This document shows positions 51,883-60,457 of a stretch of 64,000 bases of DNA, piece by piece. The stretch comes from Amycolatopsis nigrescens CSC17Ta-90 (GTDB lineage: Bacteria; Actinomycetota; Actinomycetes; Mycobacteriales; Pseudonocardiaceae), in assembly GCF_000384315.1 (NCBI RefSeq), contig NZ_ARVW01000001.1:434001-498000 (forward strand), written 5' to 3'. A model generated the notes under the pieces. It was not told where the DNA came from. It saw only the letters and a program-made list of their open reading frames with translations, and did not search any database. Both the position numbers and the translations under genes were made by a program. The number at the start of each line of letters is the position of its first letter. Positions within the stretch are counted from its first letter, which is position 1.

Positions 51883-54225
51883 ATGAAGCGCAGCCCGAAA
51901 AGACGCCCGGCGGTTCTGCTGCTCCTGCTGACTCTGTTGGCTGCCTTGCTCGCCTTCCCGCTCCCCGGCCTTCCCGCCGCCGCAGCTTCCGAGGTCGCGC
52001 CGGCGGCGGCGTTGACCACGCCGTGGACCGACCAGGTCGGCCAGGACAACGCGCTGCCGGAGTACCCGCGACCGGCGATGACCAGGCCGGACTGGCAGAA
52101 CCTCAACGGCACCTGGCAGTTCGAACCCGGCTCGGCCGGCCAGGCGCCGCCGATCGGCCGTCCGCTGAGCGGCTCGGTGCTGGTGCCCTATCCGATCGAG
52201 TCGGCGCTGTCCGGCGTGCAGGCCCACCACGACCGGATGTGGTACCGCCGCGCCTTCACCGTGCCGGCCGGCTGGTCCGGCCGTCAGGTGCAGCTGAACT
52301 TCGGCGCGGTGGACTGGCAGGCCGAGGTCTGGGTGAACGGCGTCAAGGTCGGCGGGCACGCCGGCGGCTACGCCAAGTTCTCCTTCGACATCACCGCCCA
52401 GCTCAAGCCCGGCGACAACGAGCTAGTGGTCGGCGTCTTCGATCCCACCGATGCGGGCGGGCAGCCGGTCGGCAAGCAGCGGCTCAACTCCACCGACCGG
52501 ATCTTCTACACCCCGTCGTCGGGCATCTGGCAGACCGTCTGGCTGGAACCCACCGCCGCGGCACACGTGACCCGGCTGGACATCACCCCGGACCTGCCCG
52601 CCGCCAGCGTCCGGGTCGTCCCGCACGCGGCCGCGGCGGCCGGGTTGACCGCGCGGGTGACCGTGCGCACCGGCGGCACCGCGGTGGCCACCGGTACCGG
52701 GCCGGCCGGTGCCGAGATCGTGGTGCCGGTGCCGAACCCGCGGCTGTGGTCGCCGGACGACCCGTTCCTCTACGACCTCACCGTCTCGCTGGAGCGCGAC
52801 GGCACGGCGGTGGACACCGTCGGCGGCTACTTCGGCATGCGCTCGATCGGCAAGGCGAACGTCGGCGGCGTGCTCCGCCCCGTCCTCAATGGACAGTACG
52901 TGTTCTCGATGGGCACGCTGGACCAGGGTTTCTGGCCGGACGGGCTGCACACCGCACCCACCGACGAGGCGCTGAAGTTCGACCTGCAGGCGCACAAGGA
53001 CCTCGGTTTCAACACCGTGCGCAAGCACATCAAGGTGGAGCCGGAGCGCTGGTACTACTGGGCGGACCGGCTGGGCCTGATGGTCTGGCAGGACATGCCG
53101 TCGATGACCCCGACCAGGGCGCCGAGCCCGCTGGCCAAGGCCAGGTTCGAGACCGAGCTGCACGACATGGTCGATCAGCTCCGCAGCGTCACCTCGATCG
53201 TGCAGTGGGTGCCGTTCAACGAGGGCTGGGGCGAGTACGACCCGGCCAGGATCGCGGACCTGGTGCACGGCTGGGATCCAAGTCGGCTGGTGAACAACAA
53301 CTCCGGCTCGAACTGCTGCGGTTTCGACGGCGGCAACGGGGACGTGATCGACGACCACGTCTACGTCGCTCCCGGCAGCACGCAACGCCCGGTGCCCGGC
53401 CGGACCCCGCAGCCGCCGAGCGCGACCAGGGTGGCGGTGCTCGGCGAGTACGGCGGCCTCGGCCTGGCGATCCCCGGCCACGAATGGCAGCCTGGCCACG
53501 GTGGCGGCTACGAGAACGTGTCCAGCCCGGCCGCGCTGACCAGCCGCTACGTCAGCCTGCTGTCCGTGGTGCAGGGCCTGGCCAAGGGCAACGGGCTCTC
53601 CGGCGCGATCTACACCGAGATCACCGACGTGGAGAACGAGACGAACGGGCTCTACACCTACGACCGCCGGGTGCTCAAGCCGGACGCGGCCAGGATCGCC
53701 GCGGCCAACCGGGCGATCATCGCCGGGCGGCCGGTGGCCGAGTCGGTGCCGCTGCACGTCAACGCCCGCCAGTCGCTGCGGGTGACCACTCCCGGCTTGA
53801 CCGACCGGTACGCAAGGCACCTCGACGGCCAGGGCGTCACCTCCGTGGTGACCGGCGGCAGCCCCGCGCTGGAGAAGCAGGACGCGACCTGGCAGCTGGT
53901 GCCGGGGCTGGCCGACCCGTCCTGCTTTTCGCTGCGTTCGGTCAACTACCCCGGCGACTACCTGCGCCACCGGGACTCGCAGCTGTTCAAGGAGCCGTTC
54001 GCGGACAACGCCGTCTACCGCGCGGACGCCACCTGGTGCGCCCGTCCCGGGCTCAACGGCACGGACGTGTCCTTCGAGTCGTACAACTTCCCCGGCGAGT
54101 TCCTCCGGCACTACCAGAGCCGGCTGTGGCTGGCCGGCGGCGCCGGGGTGCCCGGCGCGCACAACTCCGCCGCGTTCTTCCCCGAGGACGTGACCTGGCA
54201 GGTCGCCGTACCCTGGGCGCCTTGA
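51883..54225 (+). CDS. Secreted GH2-family glycosidase with AbfB domain
   Basis: Exported protein of 780 residues. After a signal peptide (about 1-35) come the GH2 sugar-binding domain (RPDWQNLNGTWQF...WYRRAFTVP...DWQAEVWVNGVKVGGHAGGY), an immunoglobulin-like domain and a TIM barrel with the acid/base Glu in PFNEGWGEYD and a nucleophile candidate Glu in LGEYGGLG. The C-terminal domain (about 645-780: SCFSLRSVNYPGDYLRHRDSQLF, SFESYNFPGEFLRHYQSRLWL) is an AbfB arabinofuranose-binding module (CBM42). Substrates could be galactosides, mannosides or arabinose-containing plant polysaccharides. Divergent from GH92, sharing its operator. Confidence 0.9.
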   Translation: MKRSPKRRPAVLLLLLTLLAALLAFPLPGLPAAAASEVAPAAALTTPWTDQVGQDNALPEYPRPAMTRPDWQNLNGTWQFEPGSAGQAPPIGRPLSGSVLVPYPIESALSGVQAHHDRMWYRRAFTVPAGWSGRQVQLNFGAVDWQAEVWVNGVKVGGHAGGYAKFSFDITAQLKPGDNELVVGVFDPTDAGGQPVGKQRLNSTDRIFYTPSSGIWQTVWLEPTAAAHVTRLDITPDLPAASVRVVPHAAAAAGLTARVTVRTGGTAVATGTGPAGAEIVVPVPNPRLWSPDDPFLYDLTVSLERDGTAVDTVGGYFGMRSIGKANVGGVLRPVLNGQYVFSMGTLDQGFWPDGLHTAPTDEALKFDLQAHKDLGFNTVRKHIKVEPERWYYWADRLGLMVWQDMPSMTPTRAPSPLAKARFETELHDMVDQLRSVTSIVQWVPFNEGWGEYDPARIADLVHGWDPSRLVNNNSGSNCCGFDGGNGDVIDDHVYVAPGSTQRPVPGRTPQPPSATRVAVLGEYGGLGLAIPGHEWQPGHGGGYENVSSPAALTSRYVSLLSVVQGLAKGNGLSGAIYTEITDVENETNGLYTYDRRVLKPDAARIAAANRAIIAGRPVAESVPLHVNARQSLRVTTPGLTDRYARHLDGQGVTSVVTGGSPALEKQDATWQLVPGLADPSCFSLRSVNYPGDYLRHRDSQLFKEPFADNAVYRADATWCARPGLNGTDVSFESYNFPGEFLRHYQSRLWLAGGAGVPGAHNSAAFFPEDVTWQVAVPWAP

Positions 54226-54314
54226 GCGAACACCGGAAGTGACCGGCCGGTCACTGCTATCGTGCCAAGGTGGTGCGCCCGCATCGCCAGAGCACGATCC
54301 CCAGGGGAGTCGCT

Positions 54315-54659
54315 GTGCCCGAACCGGTCCTGATCTCCATCGCCGCCGCACTGGCCAGCCGCACCGTGGTCGGCCTGTACCAGCTGGTCAAGTCGAAGTT
54401 CTCGGACGACCCGGAGGCGACCGCGCTGCTCGAAGCCGCGGAGGGTGCCGGTGAGGACTCGCCGCAGGTGCGGGCGCTGAGCGAGCGCCTCGCCGACGCC
54501 GAGGCCGAGAGCCCCGAGTTCGCCGAGGAGCTGCGCGGCGAGTGGGAGCGCTCGGCGGGTCAGCACGCCGAGTCCGGCGGGGTGACCAACCAGATCACTG
54601 GCAACGTGAGCGGGAAAGTCGTGCAGGCGAGGGACATCCAGGGCGGTATCAGCTTCTGA
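54315..54659 (+). CDS. Small protein with amyloid-signalling-like C-terminus
   Basis: Protein of 114 residues. The N-terminal part is helical (VPEPVLISIAAALASRTVVGLYQLVKSKF, a possible membrane-active or packing helix, then an acidic helix to about 85). The last 23 residues (92-114) read N-x-I-x-G-x-V-x-G-x-VVQA-x-D-I-x-G-G-I-x-F. This resembles, from memory, the bacterial amyloid signalling sequences described near actinobacterial NLR-type receptors, related to the RHIM core (V/I-Q-V/I/A-G). The GTG at 54315 follows AGGGGAG; the upstream 15 codons lack a start. No NLR or effector gene is adjacent: the neighbours are GH2 and GH64 genes. The function is not known and the motif assignment is an inference. 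Confidence 0.6.
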   Translation: MPEPVLISIAAALASRTVVGLYQLVKSKFSDDPEATALLEAAEGAGEDSPQVRALSERLADAEAESPEFAEELRGEWERSAGQHAESGGVTNQITGNVSGKVVQARDIQGGISF

Positions 54660-54786
54660 GCCGGCCGTCCATAATGGACTTCTGTGGCACGCACCGGCCG
54701 GCGAAGATCATTTAGTGACAAAACCGGTCAGGAAGATCTCCGCGGGTTGACCCCACCATTTCGCCATAGGTACCTTCCCCGGGAAA

Positions 54787-54796
54787 GGTCTAGACC
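54787..54796. promoter_or_regulatory. DasR-like operator upstream of GH64
   Basis: GGTCTAGACC, the central palindrome of the DasR-responsive element of Streptomyces (consensus, from memory, AGTGGTCTAGACCACT; 12 of 16 positions match here), lies 11 bases before the GH64 ATG, overlapping the leader. A GntR-type regulator such as DasR could block transcription or initiation here. Confidence 0.5.
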
Positions 54797-54807
54797 AAGG
54801 GAGGCCA

Positions 54808-56025
54808 ATGGTGATTTCCCGGCGATCGTTTCTCGGCATTTCCGCTGCCGCGGTGACCGCACCGATCTGGGCGCGTGGAGCGGCGGCGATGGCCGCCACT
54901 CCGGCCACTTTCACCCTGAGTTTCGAGAACAGATCCGGCTCCGGCAACGCGTTCGCCTACGTCGCCGGCACCGCACCGGACGGCAAGCTCGTCCTGCTCA
55001 AGGCGGACGGGTCGCCGTACAACCCCGCCTCTCCCCCGGCCGAGCACACCCCGTTGCCCGAGGACTGCGCGATTCCGCTCGGCCCGGTCGGCGGCGCCCC
55101 GAAACAGGTCCAGGTACCCAAAATGGCGGGCGCCCGGATCTATCTGGTCACCGACGACAAGCTGGAATTCTTCCTCAACCCCGGCCCGGCACTGGTGCAC
55201 CCGAGCTTCTTGAACTCCGGCGACCCCAACTTCGAGAAGAACTGGAGCTTCGCCGAATTCACCTTCAACGACGCGCAGCTCTTCGCCAACATCAGCTACG
55301 TCGACTTCGTCGGCATGCCGCTCGGCCTGGACCTGACCACCGAGTCCTCCGGCAGGCAGACGGTACCCGGCCTGCCCTCCGGTTCGCTGGACCAGATCTG
55401 CGAAGAGCTCAAGGCACAGGGGGCCAAGGAGGGATCCAACTGGGGTGAGCTGGTGCAGACCGGCCAGAACGGCGCCAACCTGCGGGCGATGAGCGCGCAC
55501 TACCGAGCCGACCGGTTCGACGGCTATCTCGACGGGTACATCGACGAGGTCTGGAAGAAGTACAGCGGCCAGCCGCTGACCGTCGATTCGCAGAACCCCG
55601 GGCTCGGCAAGTTCACCGGGCAGGTCGGCGGAGACGGCCGGCTGACCTTCGACAACGGAGAGAGCTTCGACAAGCCGAAGACCGCGGACGTGTGGAGCTG
55701 CGACAGCGGCCCGTTCGCCATCAAGTCCGGCGACAGCGACGCCCGCAAGAGCATCATCCCCCGGCTGGCCGCGGCACTGAACCGGACGACCCTGCTGGAC
55801 AACGCGAACCAGCCGACCGGCGAGGACCCGGCCGCCTTCTACGGCAAACCCGTCACGAACCACTACGCGCGGATCGTGCACGAGAAGTTGCCGGACAACC
55901 GGGGTTACGCGTTCCCGTATGACGACGTGTCCCCTGGGCCGGATTTCAGCGGAGCGGTGCAGGCAGGGGATCCTGTCGTGCTCACGGTCGCCGTCAACGC
56001 CGTGCGGACTATGCTGAACGGGTGA
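54808..56025 (+). CDS. Tat-exported GH64 beta-1,3-glucanase
   Basis: Protein of 405 residues. A twin-arginine signal (SRRSFLGISAAAV, to about residue 30) is followed by a beta-barrel domain with FTLSFENRSGSGNAFAYVAGT and LVTDDKLEFFLNPGPALVHPSF, then NISYVDFVGMPLGLDLTT and the catalytic-region stretch YIDEVWKKYSGQPL. GH64 laminaripentaose-producing glucanases use Glu and Asp acids. It attacks beta-1,3-glucan of fungal walls, in keeping with the mannosidase genes upstream. The ATG has AGGGAGG 4 bases upstream. It overlaps the following kinase gene by GTGA. Confidence 0.88.
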   Translation: MVISRRSFLGISAAAVTAPIWARGAAAMAATPATFTLSFENRSGSGNAFAYVAGTAPDGKLVLLKADGSPYNPASPPAEHTPLPEDCAIPLGPVGGAPKQVQVPKMAGARIYLVTDDKLEFFLNPGPALVHPSFLNSGDPNFEKNWSFAEFTFNDAQLFANISYVDFVGMPLGLDLTTESSGRQTVPGLPSGSLDQICEELKAQGAKEGSNWGELVQTGQNGANLRAMSAHYRADRFDGYLDGYIDEVWKKYSGQPLTVDSQNPGLGKFTGQVGGDGRLTFDNGESFDKPKTADVWSCDSGPFAIKSGDSDARKSIIPRLAAALNRTTLLDNANQPTGEDPAAFYGKPVTNHYARIVHEKLPDNRGYAFPYDDVSPGPDFSGAVQAGDPVVLTVAVNAVRTMLNG

Positions 56026-56498
56026 CGATCATCCTGGTGACAGGCATGTCCGGCACCGGGAAATCAACAGCCCTGGACCGGTTGGCACAGCTCGGATATC
56101 GAGTGGTGGATACCGACGTCGGGGAGTGGATCGAAGACGCTCCGCTTCCCGACGGCACCGGTGTGGAGCCTCAGTGGCGCGAGGACCGGATCGACGCGCT
56201 GCTCGCCGAGCACGAGCTTTCCGGTGCGCCGCTGTTCATCCAGGGCACCGTGTGGAACCAGAGCAAGTTCTATCCCCGATTCGACGAGGTCGTCCTGCTA
56301 AGTGCTCCCTTGGCGGTGATGCTCGAACGCATCGCCGACCGTGAGACGAACTCCTTCGGGAAGGCCACTGAGGAGCGGGATCGGATCGTGGCGGACACGA
56401 TCGAGATTGAGCCGTTGCTCCGTTCCGCGGCGACGGTGGAGATCGATACTCGGGTGGCGGTTGGTGCGGTGGTGGCTCGGTTGGTGGCTCTTGCTTAG
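56022..56498 (+). CDS. Small P-loop kinase-like protein
   Basis: Protein of 158 residues with an N-terminal Walker A motif (GMSGTGKST, residues 8-16), a second acidic motif (VVDTDVGEW), a likely lid region (RIADRETNSFGKATEERD) and a helical C-terminus. The fold resembles shikimate/adenylate-kinase-like AAA_18 proteins; the phosphorylated substrate is unknown. Its GTG overlaps the GH64 stop, so it is translated with the glucanase gene. This pairing looks fortuitous. Confidence 0.8.
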   Translation: MTIILVTGMSGTGKSTALDRLAQLGYRVVDTDVGEWIEDAPLPDGTGVEPQWREDRIDALLAEHELSGAPLFIQGTVWNQSKFYPRFDEVVLLSAPLAVMLERIADRETNSFGKATEERDRIVADTIEIEPLLRSAATVEIDTRVAVGAVVARLVALA

Positions 56499-56583
56499 GC
56501 TGGGTTTCGGGCCCGCCTTCGGCGCGCCGTGGGGACGGGCTCGGGGCCCGGTTCTTGTCGGGGGTCGCCGATAGAATTCGGGT

Positions 56584-57681
56584 ATGGATAGGGACCAGGC
56601 TTGTGAGTTGTTGAAGGACATTCAGGTTATTCAGGAGCGGAAGTGCCGCTTGGAGGCGGAGCAGCTTCGGCTGGTGGCGCGGTTGAATGAGGTGGAAGAA
56701 AGAACTAGAGGGGTGCCAGCGGAGTTGGCGCTGGGGCTGGCGGTCACGGAGAACATGGCCGGTAAGCAGATCGCGCTGGCCGAGGCGTTGGCGACTCGGT
56801 TGCCGAAGACGTTGCAGGCCATGGAATCCGGGGTCATCGACGGGTACAAAGCCTCCAAGATCTTCGACGCCACCGCCGTGCTCTCCGACGAGAAGGCCCG
56901 TGAAGTCGACGCGGTGATGAGCGAACGGCTGGCGGGCAAAAACCCCTCCAGTCTGCGGCGGGCCGTGAACCGAGTGGTCGCCCGAATCGACCCGAACGGA
57001 TACGCCGCCCGCACCCGACGCCGCCGACTGGACCGCAAAGTCGAACTGGTGCACCAAGGCGAAGGCATGACCACCCTCATCGTCGATCTACCCGTCGAAG
57101 TCGGCACAGCGATCTACGCCCGCACCGATCGTGAAGCCCATGCGCTGAAGGTCGCCGGCGAACCCCGCACACTGGACCAACTTCGGGCCGATGTGCTCGC
57201 GGATCGATGTCTCCGCGAACGCGGCACACCCCGCAACCCGAAGGCCGACGTGTACCTCTACGTCGACCTCACCACCCTTGCCGGATTGAACGACAACTAC
57301 GCCGAACTCACCGGCTCCGGACCCATCCCCGCCTGGCTGGCCAAGGAAATCGCCTACAACCCCGGCTCCACCTGGCGCCGTATCGTGACCGACCCGGTCA
57401 CTGGTCTTCCCGTGGATGTCGGCCGCAGCAGCTACCGACCCCCTGCCGCACTCGACCGGTTCATCCGCATCCGCGACCGCGAATGCGCCCACCCCGGCTG
57501 CCACCGACCAGCCCAACTAGCCGACCTCGACCACACCACCGACTGGGCACACGGCGGACCCACCACCAAAACCAACCTCCGCGGCTACTGCAAACGCCAC
57601 CACAAACTCAAAGACCAACCAGGCTGGACCCACACCGACCACACCATCACCACCCCAGCCAAAGCCACCTACACCGTTTAG
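56584..57681 (+). CDS. DUF222/HNH endonuclease protein (13E12 type)
   Basis: Protein of 365 residues in the DUF222 family, known from the mycobacterial REP13E12 repeats. The N-terminal 250 residues are helical DUF222. The C-terminus carries the HNH motif (REC...HPGCHRPAQLADLDHTTDWAHGGPTTKTNLRGYCKRHHKLK) with zinc-binding Cys/His pairs. It is probably a nuclease-like protein; a biological role has not been settled. The ATG at 56584 has no ribosome site, and TAGAAT ends 6 bases before it, so the mRNA is probably leaderless. The first ~80 codons are AT-richer than their neighbours, consistent with transfer. Confidence 0.88.
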   Translation: MDRDQACELLKDIQVIQERKCRLEAEQLRLVARLNEVEERTRGVPAELALGLAVTENMAGKQIALAEALATRLPKTLQAMESGVIDGYKASKIFDATAVLSDEKAREVDAVMSERLAGKNPSSLRRAVNRVVARIDPNGYAARTRRRRLDRKVELVHQGEGMTTLIVDLPVEVGTAIYARTDREAHALKVAGEPRTLDQLRADVLADRCLRERGTPRNPKADVYLYVDLTTLAGLNDNYAELTGSGPIPAWLAKEIAYNPGSTWRRIVTDPVTGLPVDVGRSSYRPPAALDRFIRIRDRECAHPGCHRPAQLADLDHTTDWAHGGPTTKTNLRGYCKRHHKLKDQPGWTHTDHTITTPAKATYTV

Positions 57682-57797
57682 CGGTCAGCTGGTCCCGCTC
57701 ACCGACGCCATCCCGCCGGTCGAACGCACCTCACTCTGGCCCTGCCTGCTACTTTCACCGGGGCGCGTTTCGCCCGACCGAGAACGAGGGAGCACCA

Positions 57798-58232
57798 ATG
57801 AAATTCGCCAAGGAGATCATCATCGACCGGCCACTGGCCGAGGTGCTGACCTTGCTCGAGGACCCCGAGCACGTCAAGCAGTGGCAGCCCGACCTGGTCA
57901 GCATCACGCCGCTGAGCGGAACACCCGGCGAGGCCGGCGCCAAGGCCACCCTGGCCTACCGCAGCGACGGGCGTGACTTCGAACTGACCGAAACCGTGGT
58001 GAGCCGCGATCCACACGGGCAGAGCGTCTCCACCTATGAGACCAAGGGAATGCTGCACACCGTCACCAACCATTTTACCGCCTTGGACGGAAACAGGACC
58101 AAGATGGTCTCCGAAAACGATATGCAGTTCAGCGGAGCCATGAAACTGATGGGAAAAATGCTGGCCAAGTCGCTGCGCACACGGGCGGAAACCAATATCG
58201 AGAATTTCAAGCACTTCGCCGAAACGGCCTGA
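57798..58232 (+). CDS. SRPBCC-family (START-like) protein
   Basis: Protein of 144 residues. The pattern KEIIIDRPLAEVLTLLEDPEHVKQWQPDLVSITPLSGTPGEAGAKATLAY and the final long helix (ARSLRTRAETNIENFKHFAE-type) fit the polyketide cyclase/START-like helix-grip fold, which binds hydrophobic ligands. Ligand unknown. The ATG at 57798 follows GAGGGAGC. It lies 116 bases after the DUF222 gene and 43 before the CYTH-CHAD gene, so it may share transcription with the latter. Confidence 0.85.
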   Translation: MKFAKEIIIDRPLAEVLTLLEDPEHVKQWQPDLVSITPLSGTPGEAGAKATLAYRSDGRDFELTETVVSRDPHGQSVSTYETKGMLHTVTNHFTALDGNRTKMVSENDMQFSGAMKLMGKMLAKSLRTRAETNIENFKHFAETA

Positions 58233-58275
58233 AATGTGATGCTTGCACACCGCCGCGGGCGGGTATCTTCGTGTC

Positions 58276-59784
58276 ATGGCCATCGAGTGGGAACGCAAGT
58301 TCGAGCTGGACGTGAGCGCCCCCGTCCCCGACCTGACCGGCACCGGGCTGGTCGCCGGGCGGACCGAACCCGTGCAGCAGCGGCTGGACGCCACCTACTT
58401 CGACACCCGTGATCTCCGGCTGGCCAAGGCCGGTGTGACGCTGCGCCGGCGGACCGGTGGCACGGACGCGGGCTGGCACCTGAAGATCCCGCTGTCCCTG
58501 GAACGCCGCGAAGAGATCGGCCTGCCGCTCGGCGAGGACCGGGACACCGTGCCCGTTGAACTGGCGCGGCTGGTCACCGCCCGCAGTCATGGCGACGAGC
58601 TCGTGCCGATCGCGCATATCGCGACCACCAGGGACTCCGCCGAACTGCTCGACGCCGAAGGCCGCACGCTGGCCGCCGTCGCCGATGACCAGGTTGCCGC
58701 GGAGACCATCGGCCAGGCCCCGCGGCTGGAGCGGTGGCGAGAACTGGAGGTCGAACTCGCCGAGGATGCCGGTGCGGCGGTGCTCGACGAGGTGACCGAA
58801 ACGCTGCGGCACCAAGGAGTCCGGCGCGCCACCGGACCGTCCAAACTGTCCAGGATCCTGGGCGACCGGCTGCCAGCCGAAGACGCCGACGCGGAACCGG
58901 GGACCACCGCCGGCGAGGTGGTGCTCGGCTACCTGCGGCGCCAGGCCGAGCTGCTGCGCGCGCACGACGTGGGCGTGCGCCGGGGCGCCGAGGACGCGGT
59001 GCACCAGATGCGGGTCGCCGGCCGTCGCCTGCGCAGCGCGCTGAGCACCTTCCGCCGGCTGCTGGACCGCGACGCCACCCGCGACCTCGCCGACGAGCTC
59101 AAATGGCTCAGCGGGCGGCTCGCCGCCGCACGGGACACCGAAGTACTCGCCGCGCGGCTGGCCGAGCAACTCGACGAACAGCCGACGGAACTGGTGCTGG
59201 GACCGGTCAAAGCGGCCCTGACCGCGCATTTCGCCCGTCAGGAGCGCGAAGCACGCGACACCGCGCTCGAGGCACTCGACAGCACGCGCTACGTCGAACT
59301 GCTGCGCGGACTGGACCAGTTGCTCACCGACCCGCCCCTCACCCACCGGGCTGGCAGGCCCGCCGACGCCGAACTGCGGCACGCGCTCCGCCGCGCGGAC
59401 CGCCGGCTGCGCCGCACCGTCAAGGCACTGGACGGAATCGAGGACCGCAGCCAGCTGAACGAGGCCCTGCACGAGGTCCGCAAGAAGGCGAAACAGGCCC
59501 GCTACTGCGCGGACGCCGCCGAACCGGCGTTCGGCGCGCGCCTGAAGTCCTGGCGCAACGGAGTCAAGAAGGTGCAGAGCGCACTGGGCAACCAGCACGA
59601 CTGCGTGGTCGCCGCGGACGCTCTGCGGGAACTCGGCGTCCAGGCGGGTCTCGCCGGCGCCAACGCGTTCACCTACGGCTTGCTGCACCGGCACAACACC
59701 GCCGAGGCCGAGCACTGGCAGGCCGTTTTCCACCGCCGCTGGAACGAGCTGGACGACCGGCGGACACCCGGTTGGCTCGGCTAG
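58276..59784 (+). CDS. CYTH-CHAD domain polyphosphate-related protein
   Basis: Protein of 502 residues. The CYTH domain (about 1-200) carries the ExExK signature E4-W-E6-R-K8 and triphosphate-handling residues in a tunnel fold (TYFDTRDLRLAKAGVTLRRR). The CHAD domain (about 220-500) is helical, with repeated His/Arg/Lys patterns (VHQMRVAGRRLRSALSTFRRLL and LHEVRKKAKQARYC) that bind polyphosphate. Proteins of this type act on tripolyphosphate or attach to polyphosphate granules. The ATG at 58276 gives the normal N-terminus. It is convergent with the XRE gene, sharing CTAG at the stops. Confidence 0.92.
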   Translation: MAIEWERKFELDVSAPVPDLTGTGLVAGRTEPVQQRLDATYFDTRDLRLAKAGVTLRRRTGGTDAGWHLKIPLSLERREEIGLPLGEDRDTVPVELARLVTARSHGDELVPIAHIATTRDSAELLDAEGRTLAAVADDQVAAETIGQAPRLERWRELEVELAEDAGAAVLDEVTETLRHQGVRRATGPSKLSRILGDRLPAEDADAEPGTTAGEVVLGYLRRQAELLRAHDVGVRRGAEDAVHQMRVAGRRLRSALSTFRRLLDRDATRDLADELKWLSGRLAAARDTEVLAARLAEQLDEQPTELVLGPVKAALTAHFARQEREARDTALEALDSTRYVELLRGLDQLLTDPPLTHRAGRPADAELRHALRRADRRLRRTVKALDGIEDRSQLNEALHEVRKKAKQARYCADAAEPAFGARLKSWRNGVKKVQSALGNQHDCVVAADALRELGVQAGLAGANAFTYGLLHRHNTAEAEHWQAVFHRRWNELDDRRTPGWLG

Positions 59785-60254
59785 CTCCGCTCCAGCGCCC
59801 GCAGCACGTTCAGCAGCCCTTCCGGCGAGGTGTCGCACAGCCGCGCCATCCCGGCGATCGCGCCGCCGTCCAGGTACACCACCGCCGGCTGCCCGGCGGG
59901 ACTGCGCGCCAGCCGGTGCTCGGCCCAGCGGCGCAACGGAAGCAGCTCGGTGCCGCGATGCCGGACCAGCGCGGTCAGGTCGACCCGCACCCGCTCCGCG
60001 TCCGCCACCCGCGCCTGCACCCTGGCCAGCAGTTCCACCGCCGAGACGTCCAACGCCTGGCACAGCTCCATCAGCCGTACCACCGAGCAGTGCCGGGTGC
60101 CCAGCTCGTAGGTCGCCAACGTCTGCACCGAGACCTTCGCCGTCAGCCTGGCCTGCAGTTGCCGTCGCGACCAGCCGCGCTGCCCCCTGGCTCGTCGCAG
60201 TTCGTCACCGAGTACGCGCAGTACGGTGCCGGCCAGTTCCGGTTCAGCGACCAT
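59781..60254 (-). CDS. XRE-family helix-turn-helix regulator
   Basis: Protein of 157 residues with an N-terminal HTH (LGDELRRARGQRGWSRRQLQARLTAKVSVQTLATYELGTRHCSVVRLMELCQALD, about 14-65) and a C-terminal segment of unknown role (VRHRGTELLPLRRWAEHRLA). The ATG at 60252-60254 has no obvious Shine-Dalgarno sequence and might be leaderless; a GTG 31 codons upstream is possible but adds Ala/Arg-rich sequence. It diverges from the XRE-DUF5753 gene across 203 bases containing adjoining palindromes. Confidence 0.8.
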   Translation of the reverse strand: MVAEPELAGTVLRVLGDELRRARGQRGWSRRQLQARLTAKVSVQTLATYELGTRHCSVVRLMELCQALDVSAVELLARVQARVADAERVRVDLTALVRHRGTELLPLRRWAEHRLARSPAGQPAVVYLDGGAIAGMARLCDTSPEGLLNVLRALERS

Positions 60255-60344
60255 GGCCCGCGCGCAAACCGCCGCGATTCTGCCGCTTCCACCACATGCC
60301 TGCTCCCGATACCGTGCCGGAACGGCCGCTCCGGCCGCACACCG

Positions 60345-60365
60345 CAAGCTAGCTTGTATATATAC
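60345..60365. promoter_or_regulatory. Adjoining palindromes between divergent XRE genes
   Basis: CAAGCTAGCTTG (60345-60356) is a perfect 12-base palindrome, and GTATATATAC (60356-60365) a perfect 10-base one, sharing a G. They lie between the two divergent regulator genes. The TA-rich one may overlap a -10 element. Probable binding sites for one or both XRE proteins. Confidence 0.55.
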
Positions 60366-60457
60366 ATAGATCCATACGCCATTAGGACGGACTGCGGGAC
60401 GGCGTGCGTCTGCTGGGACACTGTGCGGCGTGCTCGGGGAGATACGGAGGTACGTCA

